A stretch of 64,000 nucleotides of DNA from Gymnorhina tibicen (lineage: Eukaryota; Chordata; Aves; Passeriformes; Artamidae). Below are positions 13,643 through 27,648 of this stretch, piece by piece. The stretch's first letter is position 1, and the number at the start of each line of letters is the position of its first letter. The position numbers and the translations under genes were made by a program. A model generated the notes under the pieces. That model was given only the letters and a program-made list of their open reading frames with translations, was not told the DNA's origin and did not search any database. Location: the NCBI GenBank assembly GCA_013399875.1, contig VXAZ01002108.1, positions 1,184,120-1,248,119 of the forward strand, written 5' to 3'.

Positions 13643-16600
13643 TACCTGCAGTTGTAAAACCTAAGCCAGATACAGACAATGTGTCAATAGCATCTAATTA
13701 TCTGGGTCTGTGGACAGTTTTGTAAAGGGGTGGTAATGACTTTATTTCAGGTCTACAAACCTTGTTGCAATCTCATTTTAATTCATATTATTGAAAGTAT
13801 CCACATTTATGCACAAATGCCTTTCATGCAAAAATGCTACCTTTTAGAAGAGAATGTCCATGGAAGATAGCACATTTGAATCTCCACCTTCCTTGCTGGA
13901 TCCAATTATACTTTAAAATCCCATCTTTCATTTGTACAATTACAGATGTTTAGAACATACATCCAAAGAAAGATCTTAGAACAGTGAGAATGAGTTGAGG
14001 ATTTTCTCCCTCTTATCCTTGTTATAATCACTATCACGAAAAGATTCATGTTTTGCTGTTTATTATTTATAGTTCTCATTATATTCTTTGTCACAAGACC
14101 ACAGAATCAGAATTTTAATGCCTCATATATTCTGTGGAAGATAATAATAAAGTGTATTGCTCTGACCTTTTCAGTGTCCCACAGTTTGATTCATTAGCCA
14201 TTCCTATTCTCTCCTATTAACAGCATCAGTAACCTGGGAAGAGGTAGCTCAGGCAACCAACCAAAAAGCAGAATATTGAAAAGGTTAAAATCTAGATTTA
14301 TAAATCTATTCAAAGTTTACAATCCTTTCTAAACTATGCTTGATATAAAAATTATATCTCAGTCTTCTGGCAAAGGCTGTCACTGCAATACAAGTAGTGT
14401 AAATAAACTACTTACAGTCACTTTTGAAATTGAAAGCCTTTGCTTTTTAGAAAGAGTCAAAGGTGAATGAGCTCAATATATATTCTATTTGTCACATACC
14501 ATGTCTATCAATTTATACCCAGGTTATAGGTGCAGTTTGAGGAAATACTGTAACCATTGCATTGTCACGCAGTAATAATATTATAAGTGCCAGAGAGAAG
14601 TGCTGCTTGCAAGACATTGTAAGGAAAATATATTGAATAACATACTTGTATTTCATTTCACAATAAAGAGGATTTCAAGTAGGAAAGCTGAAGCAGCTTA
14701 TACACAATTATTTCATGATCAGCAAGTATTCTCAAATGATTTCTTAGGCAGTGTTTACCGTGCAATACAATTAGACTCTTGAGTACAATATAAATGCATT
14801 CCTATTATAACAAGTATAATGATGCTAATAGCAAACGAAAACAATAGAGTATAGAGAAGATGTGAGAAATGCATTGTATCACCATTCCATTTTACTGCTG
14901 CATGGTCAAAATTTAAGAGCAGAATTAGTTCAAATTTGGTTAAAAGTTAAACAAATGATAAAATGGCAGTAAAATCATATCTTTTATGTGCCTTTGCTTA
15001 ACTTAAAATAAAACACATTATATGCTGTTGTGCATATAGAAGATTCTACATATAATAAAACTATAAAACTAACAAGGTTTTTATAAAAATTTGGTTATGC
15101 TAAATGTCCCAGAACTGATGTATTTCTCAGCACAATATAGCATTCTGAATGGAAACTATAAATAAACCAATGAAGTAAACAAATTCTGTAAACTCAGAAT
15201 TTCTTTACCTGACTCCTATGAAATTCTGGTTTTACTGTGCATCCACACATGAATTAAAAGAAACACGGGACATTATCATTAACAAATTAGCTTTGTTAGA
15301 GCAATAGGCCCTTGGAGGCTTTACTTTCTGCTTCAAAAATTTGCCATAACAGACGCTGGTGACTTCAGAAAAAAAGAGCTATGCACTTTTTCCTTTTTGG
15401 TTATCTGAGAGCTCATTGCTTCCCTTTTTCACATCCTCAGCAATTGTGTAGTTAACAATTTGCAGAGGTGAGGGTAGGAGGGATATACATGTTTTTATTC
15501 AATGCAGTCTTCATCAAACAGCCAATAAACGTGTTTTATTGCTCTTCCCATAGTAGGCATTATTGCCTCCTCCATGTAAAAATGGCCATATATTTTGAGT
15601 CCTTATAGTCACTCAATAGCTAATCAGGAACTCATACCATTATAAATGTGCTAAAGACAATGCATAATGTCACAGCCTGAGTGTTGATTATTCCTTAAAA
15701 AAGAAACTTCTACTAGTAATAGGTCACTTGTGCAGTATCATGACTAACTCTAGGCATAAATTATTTTTTAAAGCCAAATATATTTGTATGATAGGAATTC
15801 TTTAAACATCAACAACAGAACATAATATATTTACACAAATCACAGGATAAAAATGTTTTCCAGGTACTAATTTAATTCCTTGCTCTTTCTTGGACCAGTG
15901 CATAAACTGTATAATGCTGCCTTTACACTCAGCACAAGCTCTTCTTGTGTTTGCAGAGGTTTCTGTACTAAATTTGTTTTCTTTGTTAATCACTGATAAC
16001 ATTTCCACACAATGCATGAAACACCTTATTCTTGTGCAGAGAATTGTGAACCTTTTAGTAGTTTCCTATTGGCATAAGCCTTTTATTTCATGTGAGCTGT
16101 GTGCACTATGCTTGCAGTGCATTTGGCTTTGCCAGATGCAGGAGAATTTGCCATTTATCCCAAGGCACTGGAGCCCTTTCTTGTTTGTCTCTCCACGCCT
16201 GGCACTGTCCTCCCACAGGTGGTGCCCCTCGGGGAGCCCTCAGTGAGTACTGTCCCAAGAAGCTGTGCAGCATTTTCCACACTCCAAGCCAGCTCACTGC
16301 AATCATTCCTGAATACCTCAGTAACAAGGTAGAAATGAAGCCATCTAAATAACAGTCCTACCTGACAAACTAACTTAAACACATTGAACTATTTAGGCTC
16401 AAAACAATGAACTGTAACAACACCACATCTGCTGAGAGATACTACACTCCTCCTGCCCACCCACAAGGTTTGAATTGCAGGAGGTTACAAGGATCATTAC
16501 TCCTTGGTTCCATGATACCCAGGCTCCATAGGGATGTTTCCACTCTGCAAAAGGCAACCCACTCTTCAAACAGATGTGGGCGAGATGTGTGATGAAGTTT

Positions 16601-18503
16601 TCCTGGAGCTTCTTTAAAGTCAGGATCCAGACTGATGCATGTGTCCAGACTCAAATAATTATGGACTCTCTTATATTTTCTATTACTTTCCCTCCTCAGT
16701 ATTGTAGAGCTCTTTCTCCTGTGTTTAGTTAAGACGTTACATTAAAACAAAAACACATAGAAGATGAGCCATTGGGATATCTCCAGCTGTAAATGTTATT
16801 CAGATTTCCTTCTTAACACAACAATCATTTAAGTGGAATAGGAAAACCTCTGCAGATTATAACATTCAGCTTATGTTGTATCTTTGAGAAAAGATAACAT
16901 TAACTTGCTTTTAAATTATTACAGATGAAAGGTTTAACTATTAACTCAACTGCTATACATTCAGTATATATATGTTCAGAATAAGGATCAAGTGCAATAG
17001 CATTTTTAAATTTAATATTTTATCCTAAAAAGGAAAGGTAGACCTATAATACAAAAACAGCAAAAGGTGAACTAATTTTTCCCCCTAAGGCTTCAATTGT
17101 CATAATGATATTTCTGCAGACTCTTTCATATTGCGCCTGTCCCTAACACAGAAGAAACAGATGTCAATAGAGATGCAAAGTAAAACATATTCATGGCCAG
17201 TGTGACATAGAGGGTTATATTTCAAGTATACTTTCTGGAGGAAAAAGTATGCCATCGTTATGGTCCTGAAAAATAAAAAGCCCTAATAAAACAATTAACA
17301 TGTAATTGCAGTATCATACGATGCTATATACTGAATTTGCAGGGAAAGGGCAATTAAGAACAAAGCCCTTTCCTCTTCAGTGAGGTAGTGGGAATCACAA
17401 CTACGATAATAATAAACTTCCTGTGAAATAAACAAATTTCTTGGCAGTCCTCCTTCATTTGCCACACTTTGAAAGACCCTATGTGATGTACACAACGCCT
17501 TAAACGTAAATCCATCAAGCACTGCAGCTCTATTCCCATTTCAAGTGAGGCAACTTATTTAACAATTTCTTAGGCAATGTCTCTTGGGTTTAGCTTAGGC
17601 AGGAAATGAAGCATAATTAGCACTTTTATGTGGCATTAACAAACAATCTTGTTACTTCATTACTTTTTAATATTTGCACCAGTCTTCTGAAAGCAGATTA
17701 AGACCAACTGCAATTTCCATATGTGAGATTCCGTGACTGCAAAGCTCAAAGAATGTTCACTTTAATCAAAACACTATGATGTCTTCAACTAATTTTTTCC
17801 CAAAAATCTTTTTGAAAACTTAGCTTTATGTGAGTGAAGTTCTAATCTGAAATGTTTATTCACTAGAGAATGATTTTTCACCTGACAGACATGGCCAGAG
17901 TCATAAAGAAAGGGTGTGTATAACAACACAGAGCTGAATCCATTTTTTTAATGGAAAAAAAAATACAATATTAACTAAATTGCTGAAATGGGAAAAACAA
18001 ACACAAAGCCCTCAAACTAACACATATATTCTGATTTAAAGATACATCTGACCAGGGAAGTTAAATAATTAATCAGGGCTTCTCAGTCCTCTACCTATAG
18101 GAATACCTCAATCTTTGAGTTTTATTTATTTTTACAGTAATTGATGCTGTTGGACAGTTTAGATCCTGGTATGCAGCAGTTTGTGGATTCTGAGGAACAC
18201 TTTTCCAAAACACTTGGCATATGTGCCCTTGGGGTGCTAAGTAAAAGCCAGGGCTAATTAGGTTCACTAGACACGCTGTAAATGAAAGCATAGTGAATCA
18301 AGGGGTCTAACACTCTGCTGCATCGTTCCCTAAAACATGCAAAAGAGAAGGAATTTCAAAAAGCTCTTCAAAAGTTTAGCTCCACACTGGTGTTAAATAA
18401 AAACTTTTCTTTTTAATAGTTTATGCTGCAAAACAAGCTCAGAACTTGCACTTAAATTGAAAGTGGCAAAAGGGTATTGAAATCTTTGTAATGCATGTTT
18501 TCC
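13643..18503. other. Unique AT-rich non-coding DNA
   Basis: It contains the TAGATTTATAAATCTA palindrome (14293-14308). A GC-richer patch at about 16180-16300 has open frames in several phases but no recognisable protein. Nothing else was identified. Confidence 0.55.
14293..14308. repeat. Perfect 16-bp palindrome
   Basis: TAGATTTATAAATCTA equals its own reverse complement. Confidence 0.8.
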
Positions 18504-18616
18504 TTAGACTGGACATTAGGAAGCACTTCTTTGGCGAGAGACTGGTCAAACACTGCAACAGGATCGCTTGAGAGGCAGCCGATGCCCCTTTAAGCCTCTC
18601 AGACTTTAAGAGTTAT
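18504..18616 (+). mobile_element. CR1 LINE fragment, 3' region
   Basis: The stretch from TTAGACTGGACATTAGGAAG through a degraded version of the 'GGTCAAACACTG...GATGCCCC' block follows the sense strand of the CR1 3' untranslated region. It lacks the terminal ATTCTATG repeats, so both ends are truncated or eroded. It is an old, diverged copy. Confidence 0.75.
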
Positions 18617-19410
18617 TTGCACCATGCTTTAACTTTCTGTCAGTCCTGAATTGGTTAGGCAGCTGGAGTCAACAGTCACTGTAGTCCCCTACTGTCTTCA
18701 TTTGCTTTGATCATAAGTTCAAATTACACAAGGTATTCTTTTAGAACACATTGTATTATCACTGTAGTCACAAAGAAACCCAAATAAGTCCATTTTTTTT
18801 ATTTTCAGGACTGCCCTTTAGGCTCAGGTTTTACACTGAATCAAGGATTTTATGTTCATGAGATTTTATTTATTAAGGTTTATATGTCATTATAGGGAAC
18901 TTACTTTTTCTGGCCAAAATCTACATCTTCGATTAGTTCCCTTTTCTTTTGAGTCATTTTGCCCCCTGCTGTACAGAGAGTTAAATACTACAACAGGCAG
19001 ACAGCCGTGCCAGGCAGATGTTAGAGCAACCACCTCCGCATTCCACGTAACGCACCTCTTTTCAGAAGCTGCCTGTTCTGGGTTCACGGTCATTAGGATT
19101 AATGCCGTCACTGCACTCCAGACCTAGCCACAGCCTAGCACTGCGCTGTGCTACCTGCTGCTGAAGTAAACAGAAACAGGCCAGCAGGAGAGGGAAAGGA
19201 AACAACAGGTCACAGCACCTTTGTCATCAGTGAATAAGGAACTTAGCCCAGTAATGTTTGTTTATAAGTCTCCAGGCAAAAATGGTGAGGTAGAAAGTGA
19301 AGATGCATGAATAATTATCTTAACTGATAGTGGACTTTTTTAAGATGTGAGCAGCACAGGGGGAGAAAAGTACTTGATTTTTTATATTTAGCAAGTGAGA
19401 AAAGCAACCT

Positions 19411-19430
19411 AATCATATCTAATCATATCT
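19411..19430. repeat. Perfect tandem duplication, 10-bp unit
   Basis: AATCATATCT occurs twice in direct contact. Confidence 0.85.
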
Positions 19431-19831
19431 AAAAAACAATTTGCCATTTCTGAGTGAGAACATTTAGGTAAAGTCTGGTAAAATGTGGAGATATTTATGC
19501 TTTGTCAAATGAGTTAGAACCCAATATCCAATGATGCCAAAGCATGGAATGGCCTGTTCATAAGAAAAATTTTAATAAGAATTGGGTTGGTTTTATTTGG
19601 ACAGTGTACTTCTGTTGATCCAGATATTTCTTTGTCCAGAGAAAACTGGGTTCAGTTTACTTTCGTCTTGTCCAAAGCAGGACTGTCTAAACCCTTTCAT
19701 ACATTCTTAGCAAGTTACACTGGTGACCAGAGGCAAATTTTATCACTTTATCAGTGAGGTTTGTCCCTGAAAGCTACTTGGGAAAAACATAATGTCGTTT
19801 TTCCCGGGAAAAGAGCAGCATCATTCAGAAA

Positions 19832-19870
19832 TATATACACACGTACACACACATATACACTTACACACTT
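19832..19870. repeat. (AC)n/(TATACAC)n microsatellite
   Basis: Imperfect ATATACACACGTACACACAC followed by further TACACTTACAC units. Confidence 0.8.
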
Positions 19871-20082
19871 ATTTAAAAAGAAAGAAAACTGTAATAAAAT
19901 AAAATTAAAAGAATTAGATCCAGAAACTTAGATGCTTCTAATCTTAGGTAAAACAATGAGCAAGAAAAACCTGAGACAGCACTCTGAACAGATAGGAATT
20001 GGGAAGAATTGTGTTTATCAGCCAGACAAAACGAAGACACGAGAATCAAGATGTGATGCCAAAGGCCTATATGACAGATTTA

Positions 20083-20114
20083 GATGTTAAATAATTCAGA
20101 TATTAAATAATTCA
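20083..20114. repeat. Tandem duplication, 16-bp unit
   Basis: GATGTTAAATAATTCA is followed directly by GATATTAAATAATTCA, with one mismatch. Confidence 0.85.
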
Positions 20115-21834
20115 ATCACTATTCAATAGATTTGCTGTTAGACGTCCAGAGCTGTATCTCAGCAATCACAACTGCATGCAAAATACAGTTGCTGCACCAT
20201 GAGGAGTACCCACCACATTCTGCTTAGAGTGGGTTCTTTGAGAAGGGTGGCACAACACAAAAGTAAATTGTAGTGAGTTACATTTACAGTATTGGCTTGA
20301 AACAGTTAACACTGGTCAACCTAGCTCAAAAGTTCCTTGTACTATGGATTTTAGCTGGATTTTTAATGGCATTTGAACTTTTTACTGTGGTAGCGTTATG
20401 TACTAGCATATTAAACATTTACTGCAGGCATTTTCTGGATGTGAGGTGAAATACTTCTCAACATCTCTGAAATACTATAAAAATAAATACATAGAGACTG
20501 CATATATCATAAGATACCTAAATCCAGCCTACATGACAAATGAATGTAAGCTGTATTACAAAAATTTTTTCATTTTTTACTTTCCTTTAAAACACACTAC
20601 CTCCTTTGAATATCACTTTTCATTGTACATTTTACATACCAAAGCTGGAAAAAGGAAACCATTGCTTTCACAATGTCTGTAATCAGTGAGTGACTAATTA
20701 ATTGATTACTTAGGCTACGGTCTCCAGATTTTCAAAGTATTTTGGGCAGCATACATTGAACTCCTGAAAACTGGCAACTGGTATCAAAATGGGAGGCACT
20801 GGCTGCTATTCGAGTGCCAGCTCGTGGTTAAGTTGTTACTCAGGCACTTAAAAGTAAAGCTGAGCTTTCGGTCATACTGCAGATGGTGAACTTTTGAAAA
20901 AGTGGCATTGCATTAACTTTCAAAGCAGTGGCTTGGCTTCAGTGCCCGCTATACAAGAACAAAAAGTAATATAGCAGTCTCCAAGGCAAATGAATACACA
21001 AAATAATCTAAAGCCACATACTGTCTACCCTTTCTTCTTAAAGTAGTTGAAATGTGCATATTTTTGAGCATGGCATGAGCTATTTAAAACCTATTTTATA
21101 CATCATCTTGCTCTTTCCTAATATCAGTAGATGAGCTGATTTTATAATCACAGGCACTGTCAGCTTGTCACATTCTGCAGTTCAAAATGTCAGATGCACT
21201 GTAAACAAGCTCAGAGTAAGCCAGGCACTTTAGAACAGAGGGACTGCATGCTGAGTTTGGATGTAGAGAATAGATGAACCCTCTTTATATTACACAGAAT
21301 AATACATAAGCCAATACCTGTTACAAGGGCAAATTTCCTTTGAGGGATTATGATGAACAGGATAACTGTGGGCAAAGAAGTACCCATCAATAGAGCCCTA
21401 GCAGTCTCATTCCTTTCCTCTCTCAATTATCCTTTTAGAAACGTGTGTGCTGTATCAGGATCAACAAGCTAAAAGCTGCTCAATTAATTTTCTATCAGTT
21501 TTGGGGGTGTTCTTCCTTTCTCTCTTGCTAACCTCCTAAAGTGTTTGACACATGAACGGTAGGGTTGGCTGTGAGTAAATATTTGAAGGACATTAACACT
21601 CTATACAACTCTGAGTGTGAAAAACAACTATGAGGTTTTGTATGGTTTTGGAGGAATCAGGAAAAAGATAAGACCACACAGTATGTCATTTGTTGAAACA
21701 TAGTCATTTCCATTTTTTTCAGTTTCTATTCAGCTGAAAAGGTTAGCTTACCCTTTCTATTATACACCTGCCTAAGAGCTACCTGACATGTGGAGATAGT
21801 ATAAAAACCAGCATTTCATTGACAGGTCCATGTG

Positions 21835-22000
21835 AATAGAATCATAGGTTTGAAAAGATCTCTGAGATCATCTGAGTCCAACCATTAACGTAACACTGCC
21901 AGATCCACCACTAAACCACATTCTTAAGTATCACATCTCCATGTCTTTTAAATCCCTCCAGGGATGGTGACTCAGCAAATAAAAACCTTTTTCTAAAGCA
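21835..22000 (-). mobile_element. CR1 LINE 3' end
   Basis: AATAGAATCATAGG at the left edge is the reverse complement of the CR1 terminus. It is followed by 'GATCATCTGAGTCCAACC', 'AACACTGCCA' and 'CCTCCAGGGATGGTGACTC', the order of a CR1 3' end read on the minus strand. The right edge (about 21980-22000, ending near TTTTTCTAA) looks like the next CR1 block joined after an internal deletion, so the boundary is approximate. Confidence 0.85.
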
Positions 22001-22284
22001 AAGAAGACTGAATTAACCAAAGCCTGTTAGAATGAGGATAATTTTTTTTAAGAAAGTGACTATGTTATTATCATAACTGCACTAAGTCCAAAACATTTTG
22101 ATCATATTTCCTCTGGGACCAAACAGTGAAATAATAAAAGCCCCACAACTTTGCTTTAAGTAACAGAGAACACATCTAAATTAATCCTTGAGTCTTTCTA
22201 CTGATGCATTGATGATTATGTCCTAGAGAATAAAAGCAGGATTCCCAAAGATTGGAAAGCAGAGAAGCTGCACTACCGCTCCTC

Positions 22285-22304
22285 AAAGGTGCTTGAGCAC
22301 CTTT
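22285..22304. repeat. Perfect 9-bp inverted repeat, 2-nt spacer
   Basis: AAAGGTGCT (22285-22293) and AGCACCTTT (22296-22304) are exact reverse complements. Confidence 0.8.
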
Positions 22305-24885
22305 TAATCTACAACAGCAACTCTAAAGAAAGTAGGATGGAGTCCATGAAGGACTTGGGATACCAAAGTGACTCCCTCTGAAGTGTATCATTTACCAGCT
22401 GAAATGGTGGGAAGACTACAAAGACACACAGACACATAAGTAGATCAGAAAGACACTTCTCATCTGTGTCACAGAAAGGCAATATTCATGCTTAGACAAT
22501 ATTCTTTAAGGCATACAATGCTCAAGTCTGCTGAAAAAACTTGTCGTGAGCAGTCTCAGCCATCAATCTGTACTGAGACCGCTTTTCACAGGGTAAATTT
22601 TAAGAAGGAAAATGTTATTGATCCCACTTCTGGCAATGTGGGTTTATTTGCTGTGTCTTTCTCAATCCCTGTAACCTTGCTCTAAAAGTCTTTCCATTAA
22701 TACCTAACATTTTTATTCTAATGGTCAAAATCCATTTCTGCTGATACCAGCAGGTGCTGCTAAGGCCAAGTTAACTGAGTGCTGCTCCTCACTCTTGGCC
22801 AAACCCTGAAGTATTGCAATCAAATGTTTTCTCCTCATAAAGAATTCACAAGAAAGATTATTCTTACTGGGTTTTTCAGTTCTTGATTTAAAAGCAAAGA
22901 CTTGTCAAGGTTCTGGTCAATAAGTCAAGGGAAAGTGGGGAGAAGGACTACTCAGAGTGACATAATCTGATTAGACATTTCTGTCCATTACACATATATA
23001 TTATTATTACTTGTAGTACTCCCATATCATTGGTACTTTTGCCAATTTTTAAAAGGACTTTTATTCATTTAACTTGCATTTTGTGTCCTTTTGTCAATTG
23101 ATGTCATTGTGATACCTTGTTCATTTCCGTTCTGAAAAGACTAAGCTGCAACTCACATTATCATGATTTCTTAAAGGCAGTTTATTTAAAGGTGCTTCCA
23201 AAAGTATGATCTCAAATTAATAGAAACATTTTTTGATCAACCTAAGCTTCCTAGGTGTCAACCCCTAAATTAATCTCTAAATGCCTGCTATCTACAAATA
23301 TCTCTCAATTTACTACACATTTACTGTATAGCTACAAATATAGTAATATTACTCTGTGAAGAAGACGAAACAGGAGTATAGAAAGAAAGATCTTTAAGTG
23401 TAATGACCAGATTTTATGCATCCATAAGGTACTTGATAACTCCCTGTAAGTGCACTAACATCTGCAGCTGAGAAAAGTAGTTGCCCTTAAATCACGATTT
23501 CTGCACAGGTGCAAATGTGGTAAAAGTGGGATAACGATGAAACCTCTGGTAATTGTTACCTAAAACCAAAATACTACTCTCCCTTAGTGGCAATACTCAA
23601 AATTTTACTGATACTAACACTGGATTTTTTTCTTCTGTATGAAAATGTTGCAATATCCACTTGGGTTGCCATGATTAATTAATCTGTCACCTGGCTAATG
23701 AGGAATGGTAGCTGTATGTCACAGAATTTCAAGGATAACTTCAACTTCTCAAGGATTGCAAGCTGAAATTTTTCTGCTGACAAGTGGTTTAATTGAATTT
23801 TAATGAGCTGAAAATCGAGTCTTTTTAGACTTCTTAATTTTTATAAGTAGCTGTCTTTGTGACAATCCTATTATAATTACATATAGTTCAAATGGTTCTA
23901 CATCACATGTGCCCCACCAAAACAAGTATTCTTCCCAAATCTATCACCTTACCTTTGAAAACACATTATCTCTATGGGCCCCTTGGCCCCTTAATGCTTT
24001 CTTGTTGTTATTTTGGGTTTGTTTTTTTTTAATGGATCTACAGTGGGAAATTTGGAAGAACTTCCAAGCATCTATGGCTCTGCTTCTGAGAAAATTTTAA
24101 TTCCACATGGAGTGATTACTAAGGACTACCTTCTAAATCCTTCTTCTCTTCCCAGCCAGTGCCCAGAAAAATGAAACCTGAGTGCCTGGGAGTTGCAGCA
24201 CAATCCCCAGCTTGGACTAAGCAAATGACAGGATTCCTCTGTGCCCTATGATCTGGGTCATCTACTCGTGTCAGGTGAAGTCTCTGCCTACTGCAATATT
24301 TCATGACAGGTAGTTACACCAGTACATCCCAAACTAAACTCAGCTACATGACTTGATTCTTTCCATGATGGCACTGGCAATACCTAGTGTAAAAACTGTA
24401 GCTAATAGCAGTTGTTAACACTCCTGTTTATTCTTCAAAATAGAGGCTTCTCTTTTCTTGCATGTCCTCAGTAATAGCAAGGCTTGTTCTCCCAGACATC
24501 CTCTCTGAAGTACATTGCAGTGTATTTGGCACTCAGGCACAGGCTGCACTCCAAACACAAGCTGTGGTGCTGCATCACATCAAATACTCCCCAGGGCTAG
24601 AGGCTGTACATGAAGACAAGAAAAAATGTTTCTCCTGCGTTTCTGTGTTCATTGGACATGTCTGCAATTGTAGCTAATACAGTATTGCCACTCAGTATGA
24701 GCTGAGTAGGAGCAACTTTCTTGATGGAATAATGCATTATTCACAAGGAGAGAAACAGTGAGCTGGCTCTGTGCTGCTGAGTTCGTTTGTTCCCTTTCCA
24801 CGAACAGTCCTTCAGTTTAACATCTCCCTTACTTCAAGTTTTGTAGCCTGGGCCTTCTAACTGGCCCTTTCCAGTCTTTTAAAAA

Positions 24886-24920
24886 GAAAACCAAAACAAA
24901 ACAAAAACCAAACCCCCCAC
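24886..24920. repeat. A/C-rich tract with CCAAAA units
   Basis: AAAACCAAAACAAAAC-type sequence ends in AAACCCCCCACA. It is a short relative of the A/C tract at 60519-60798. Confidence 0.75.
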
Positions 24921-27555
24921 AATCATAGAAAGCAAGCTAAAAGAGACTGTGTGTGGCAAGAAGGGCCTCGGGTGAGCATGTCCTTCTTGGGACGGGCAGC
25001 ATCAGTTGTAGAGGAACAGTGGTCCCTGCTGAGAGTGGATTTGAGTCAGTATCAGTTCAAACTGAGGAGAGCTGGGTAAGCACCTGCTTTCAAAAATGCC
25101 ATGTTGAAACTATCTGATTGCACGTGCAAACAGCACTGAAAATGCTGTTCTTGGGATGAAGGAGAGGACCGAGTTCAAAGCAAAGCTGTTAATTAGCTGT
25201 GAAATACCGAAAGGCTTAGTCAGCACTAACTCAGAGTAGCATCTCACTGATTTGGGGAATATTCAGAGCTCCTAACTTTAGAAACATGCAGACACTGAGA
25301 AACATTTTACTCTTCTTAATGTTTGAACTTCAAATTCTCTAAGATCTGGCTTCTTAATTAGCTAAACAAGGACAGTCATTTTACTAGCACTGACAGATCA
25401 AGCAGTGTCAAAGTAGTTCTTTCAGTTAAACGCACATCACTCCCCCCGAAGTCAACTGAAACTACTTTTTGATAAACTCATGTTTAACTCTTGAGAGTGT
25501 CTTAGAAACCTTTTCTAGATAATTTCTTGAGTTTTTCAGCCACTTTAAAGGCAGAGTTGTCTTTATGCTGGCAGCTAAACAAACACAAAGATACTCAGAA
25601 CTGAGAGAAATACAGATTCTGCTCATGCACAGAAAACACAGGATATCCAGTGCAGATGCCTCCTTTTCATTTTCATCAATTATGAACAGGTTTAAAACTT
25701 TAGCTTTAAAAAACTAAGTTTTATTCATCTGCATCGTCCTCTGGTGCTACCACATTTCTTTGTTTTTAAGATGGGACTGCTCAGTCCCTCAGGTGTTTTT
25801 GTGGAGTACAGACAGGTTTGGCTGGCTGGTTTGGTGGTGATAGCAGCTCTCACACTTGTAATCATTGCAAAGCAGAAGGAAATAATTCTTTTACTAAAAG
25901 ATCATGCAACTTTAAAGAGAAACTTAACCCCATAAGTAATTTTTAAGGAGTAACAACAGATTGTGACAAGACCACAGATGACAAAAAGTGTCTCTCAGGT
26001 TATATATAACGTGATTAAATAAGAACTGTTTGTCTTTACCCACTCCTCAAAGCCCTTTAGGAGCTAAGACAACAGATGTTTGTCACTACAGCCAGTCACA
26101 TGCTGCAATTTCACTCTGGTGAACATATTTTGGAAACAAGCTAATGAGGTGAACTGCAAGGAATGCGTTTGGTCCCCTTTGGCTAATATTTCATTACTGA
26201 TGTCATTCACCCTCTATCATTAGGCAGAAACAACCTGTAATTACTTTATCCTCTAGAAAGAAATAAAAAAACATATTAAGAATAATCTCTGTGAATGTGT
26301 CTAAAAAGTCAGATTTGCACAAGTATCTCTAGTTCTTCACAGCAACGAAATTGAGAAATCACATATTCAAAAATTCAGTATTCCCATAAAAACTGGAATT
26401 ACTTTTCTTTGTATATTTTGCTACATTGTAATGTGATTTCTTCCCAACTTGGTTCTCTCCTCTGCACTATGCTCTCTGGAGCATCCCTTTTAACAAGTTT
26501 ACCTATCAATCTCTGTAATCTCTTGATATTTCCAAGTTTTTTGCCAGAAGAGCTTGTGACAGTTTTAGACTGTTCACTGGAAATCAGAAATTTTTCAAGG
26601 ATAAAGACTTCTTTTTCAATTATTTCTAGTCATTACGGGAAAAAAAAGGTAAATTCTTTTATTGCAATGATTGCTGTCATCAGGATTCATAATAAATTTT
26701 AATTACACCATTGAAGACATCTGCAATTTTGCATTTACTGCCTCAAACTAGACCTTTTCTCTTCTCCACAAGCCACGAGATTGAAAAACTACCTGAAATT
26801 TCTAAGCACTTTTGTCAAAGCAGAGCCCTTAAAGCTTTAGGAAGTATTAGAGACAATATATAAAACCTATTAGTCATGGTGAGATCCTGTTAAAAAATAA
26901 AACCAGTATAGCCTTTTTCTAAGATAATTGTTATTAAATTAGCTAACAGAATTCTAACAACATTACAGGCTGTATGGAAAGACATTTCTAAAAACTTCAC
27001 ACAATTTCAGCTTTAATTAGGCTGCTCATTTCTGTTCTCATCTTGGCAAAAAAGACAAAGAAAAACAAGAACTTAAGAAGAAAGAGTAAGTGAATCTGTA
27101 TTCTGGTGTGGTTTTTTTTGTTAATGACTTACTGTGCATTTCTTTAATGGAATATTTTCACATTTACATCTAGTCAGTTAAAAAGAGAGTTAAAAGTAGC
27201 ATTAAACACTACATCTACCCCTGGCTCATTCTGCCAAATTTTGTGATTTCACAAACACATTTTTTTCCAAATGTTTCTCCCTCCTTTGCTGCTGTGTGAA
27301 ATAATCAAGCATAAAATAGATGAACTGAAAATAGTCTTTCATTTATGATCTAGCTGTCATTTATAATAATGGTAGGGTAAAGACTTATTGGAAGGAAGTG
27401 TAATGTTTATGTAAAAACATTAAGTTAGATAACAAATAATTTTCCATTTATCTGCAGTGGGGTTAGAGAACACTCTTGAAAACAGAATAAAAAATTAATC
27501 TTACTGGGACAGTGACTATGACACTACTGAGTGTGATGAACTGAGCTGCAGTTTT

Positions 27556-27648
27556 CACAGAGTCACAGAATATTCTGAGTTGGAAGGGTCCCACAAGGAT
27601 CAATGATTCCAACTCTTAAGCAAATAGCCCATACTGGCACGGAACATT
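27556..27648 (-). mobile_element. CR1 LINE 3' end, short fragment
   Basis: It begins CACAGAGTCACAGAATATTC and continues 'GAGTTGGAAGGGTCCCACAAGG'-like text and 'CCAACTCTTAAG'. This is a recognisable CR1 subfamily terminus on the minus strand, different from the subfamily at 21835 and 29763. Only about 90 bp survive. Confidence 0.8.

Larger units (their letters stand above)
18617..21834. other. Unique non-coding DNA with small repeats
   Basis: It holds the AC-type microsatellite at 19832-19870 and two short tandem duplications (19411, 20083). A GC-richer patch at about 19020-19220 is unassigned. Confidence 0.55.
22001..27555. other. Unique AT-rich non-coding DNA
   Basis: It contains the AAAGGTGCT inverted repeat (22285-22304), an exon-like but non-coding segment at 24156-24274 and an A/C tract at 24886-24920. 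No gene or interspersed repeat was recognised. Confidence 0.55.

Noticed and set aside
16092..16352. Possible exon with CCCACAG acceptor near 16218 and a CAG|TGAGT-like end
   Set aside because: The upstream pyrimidine tract is weak and the apparent donor lacks a proper GT in register. The frames show no recognisable protein.
25744..25935. 63-codon frame with a hydrophobic segment that looks like a membrane helix
   Set aside because: It is short, with no family resemblance or splice context. Hydrophobic runs are common in T-rich DNA.
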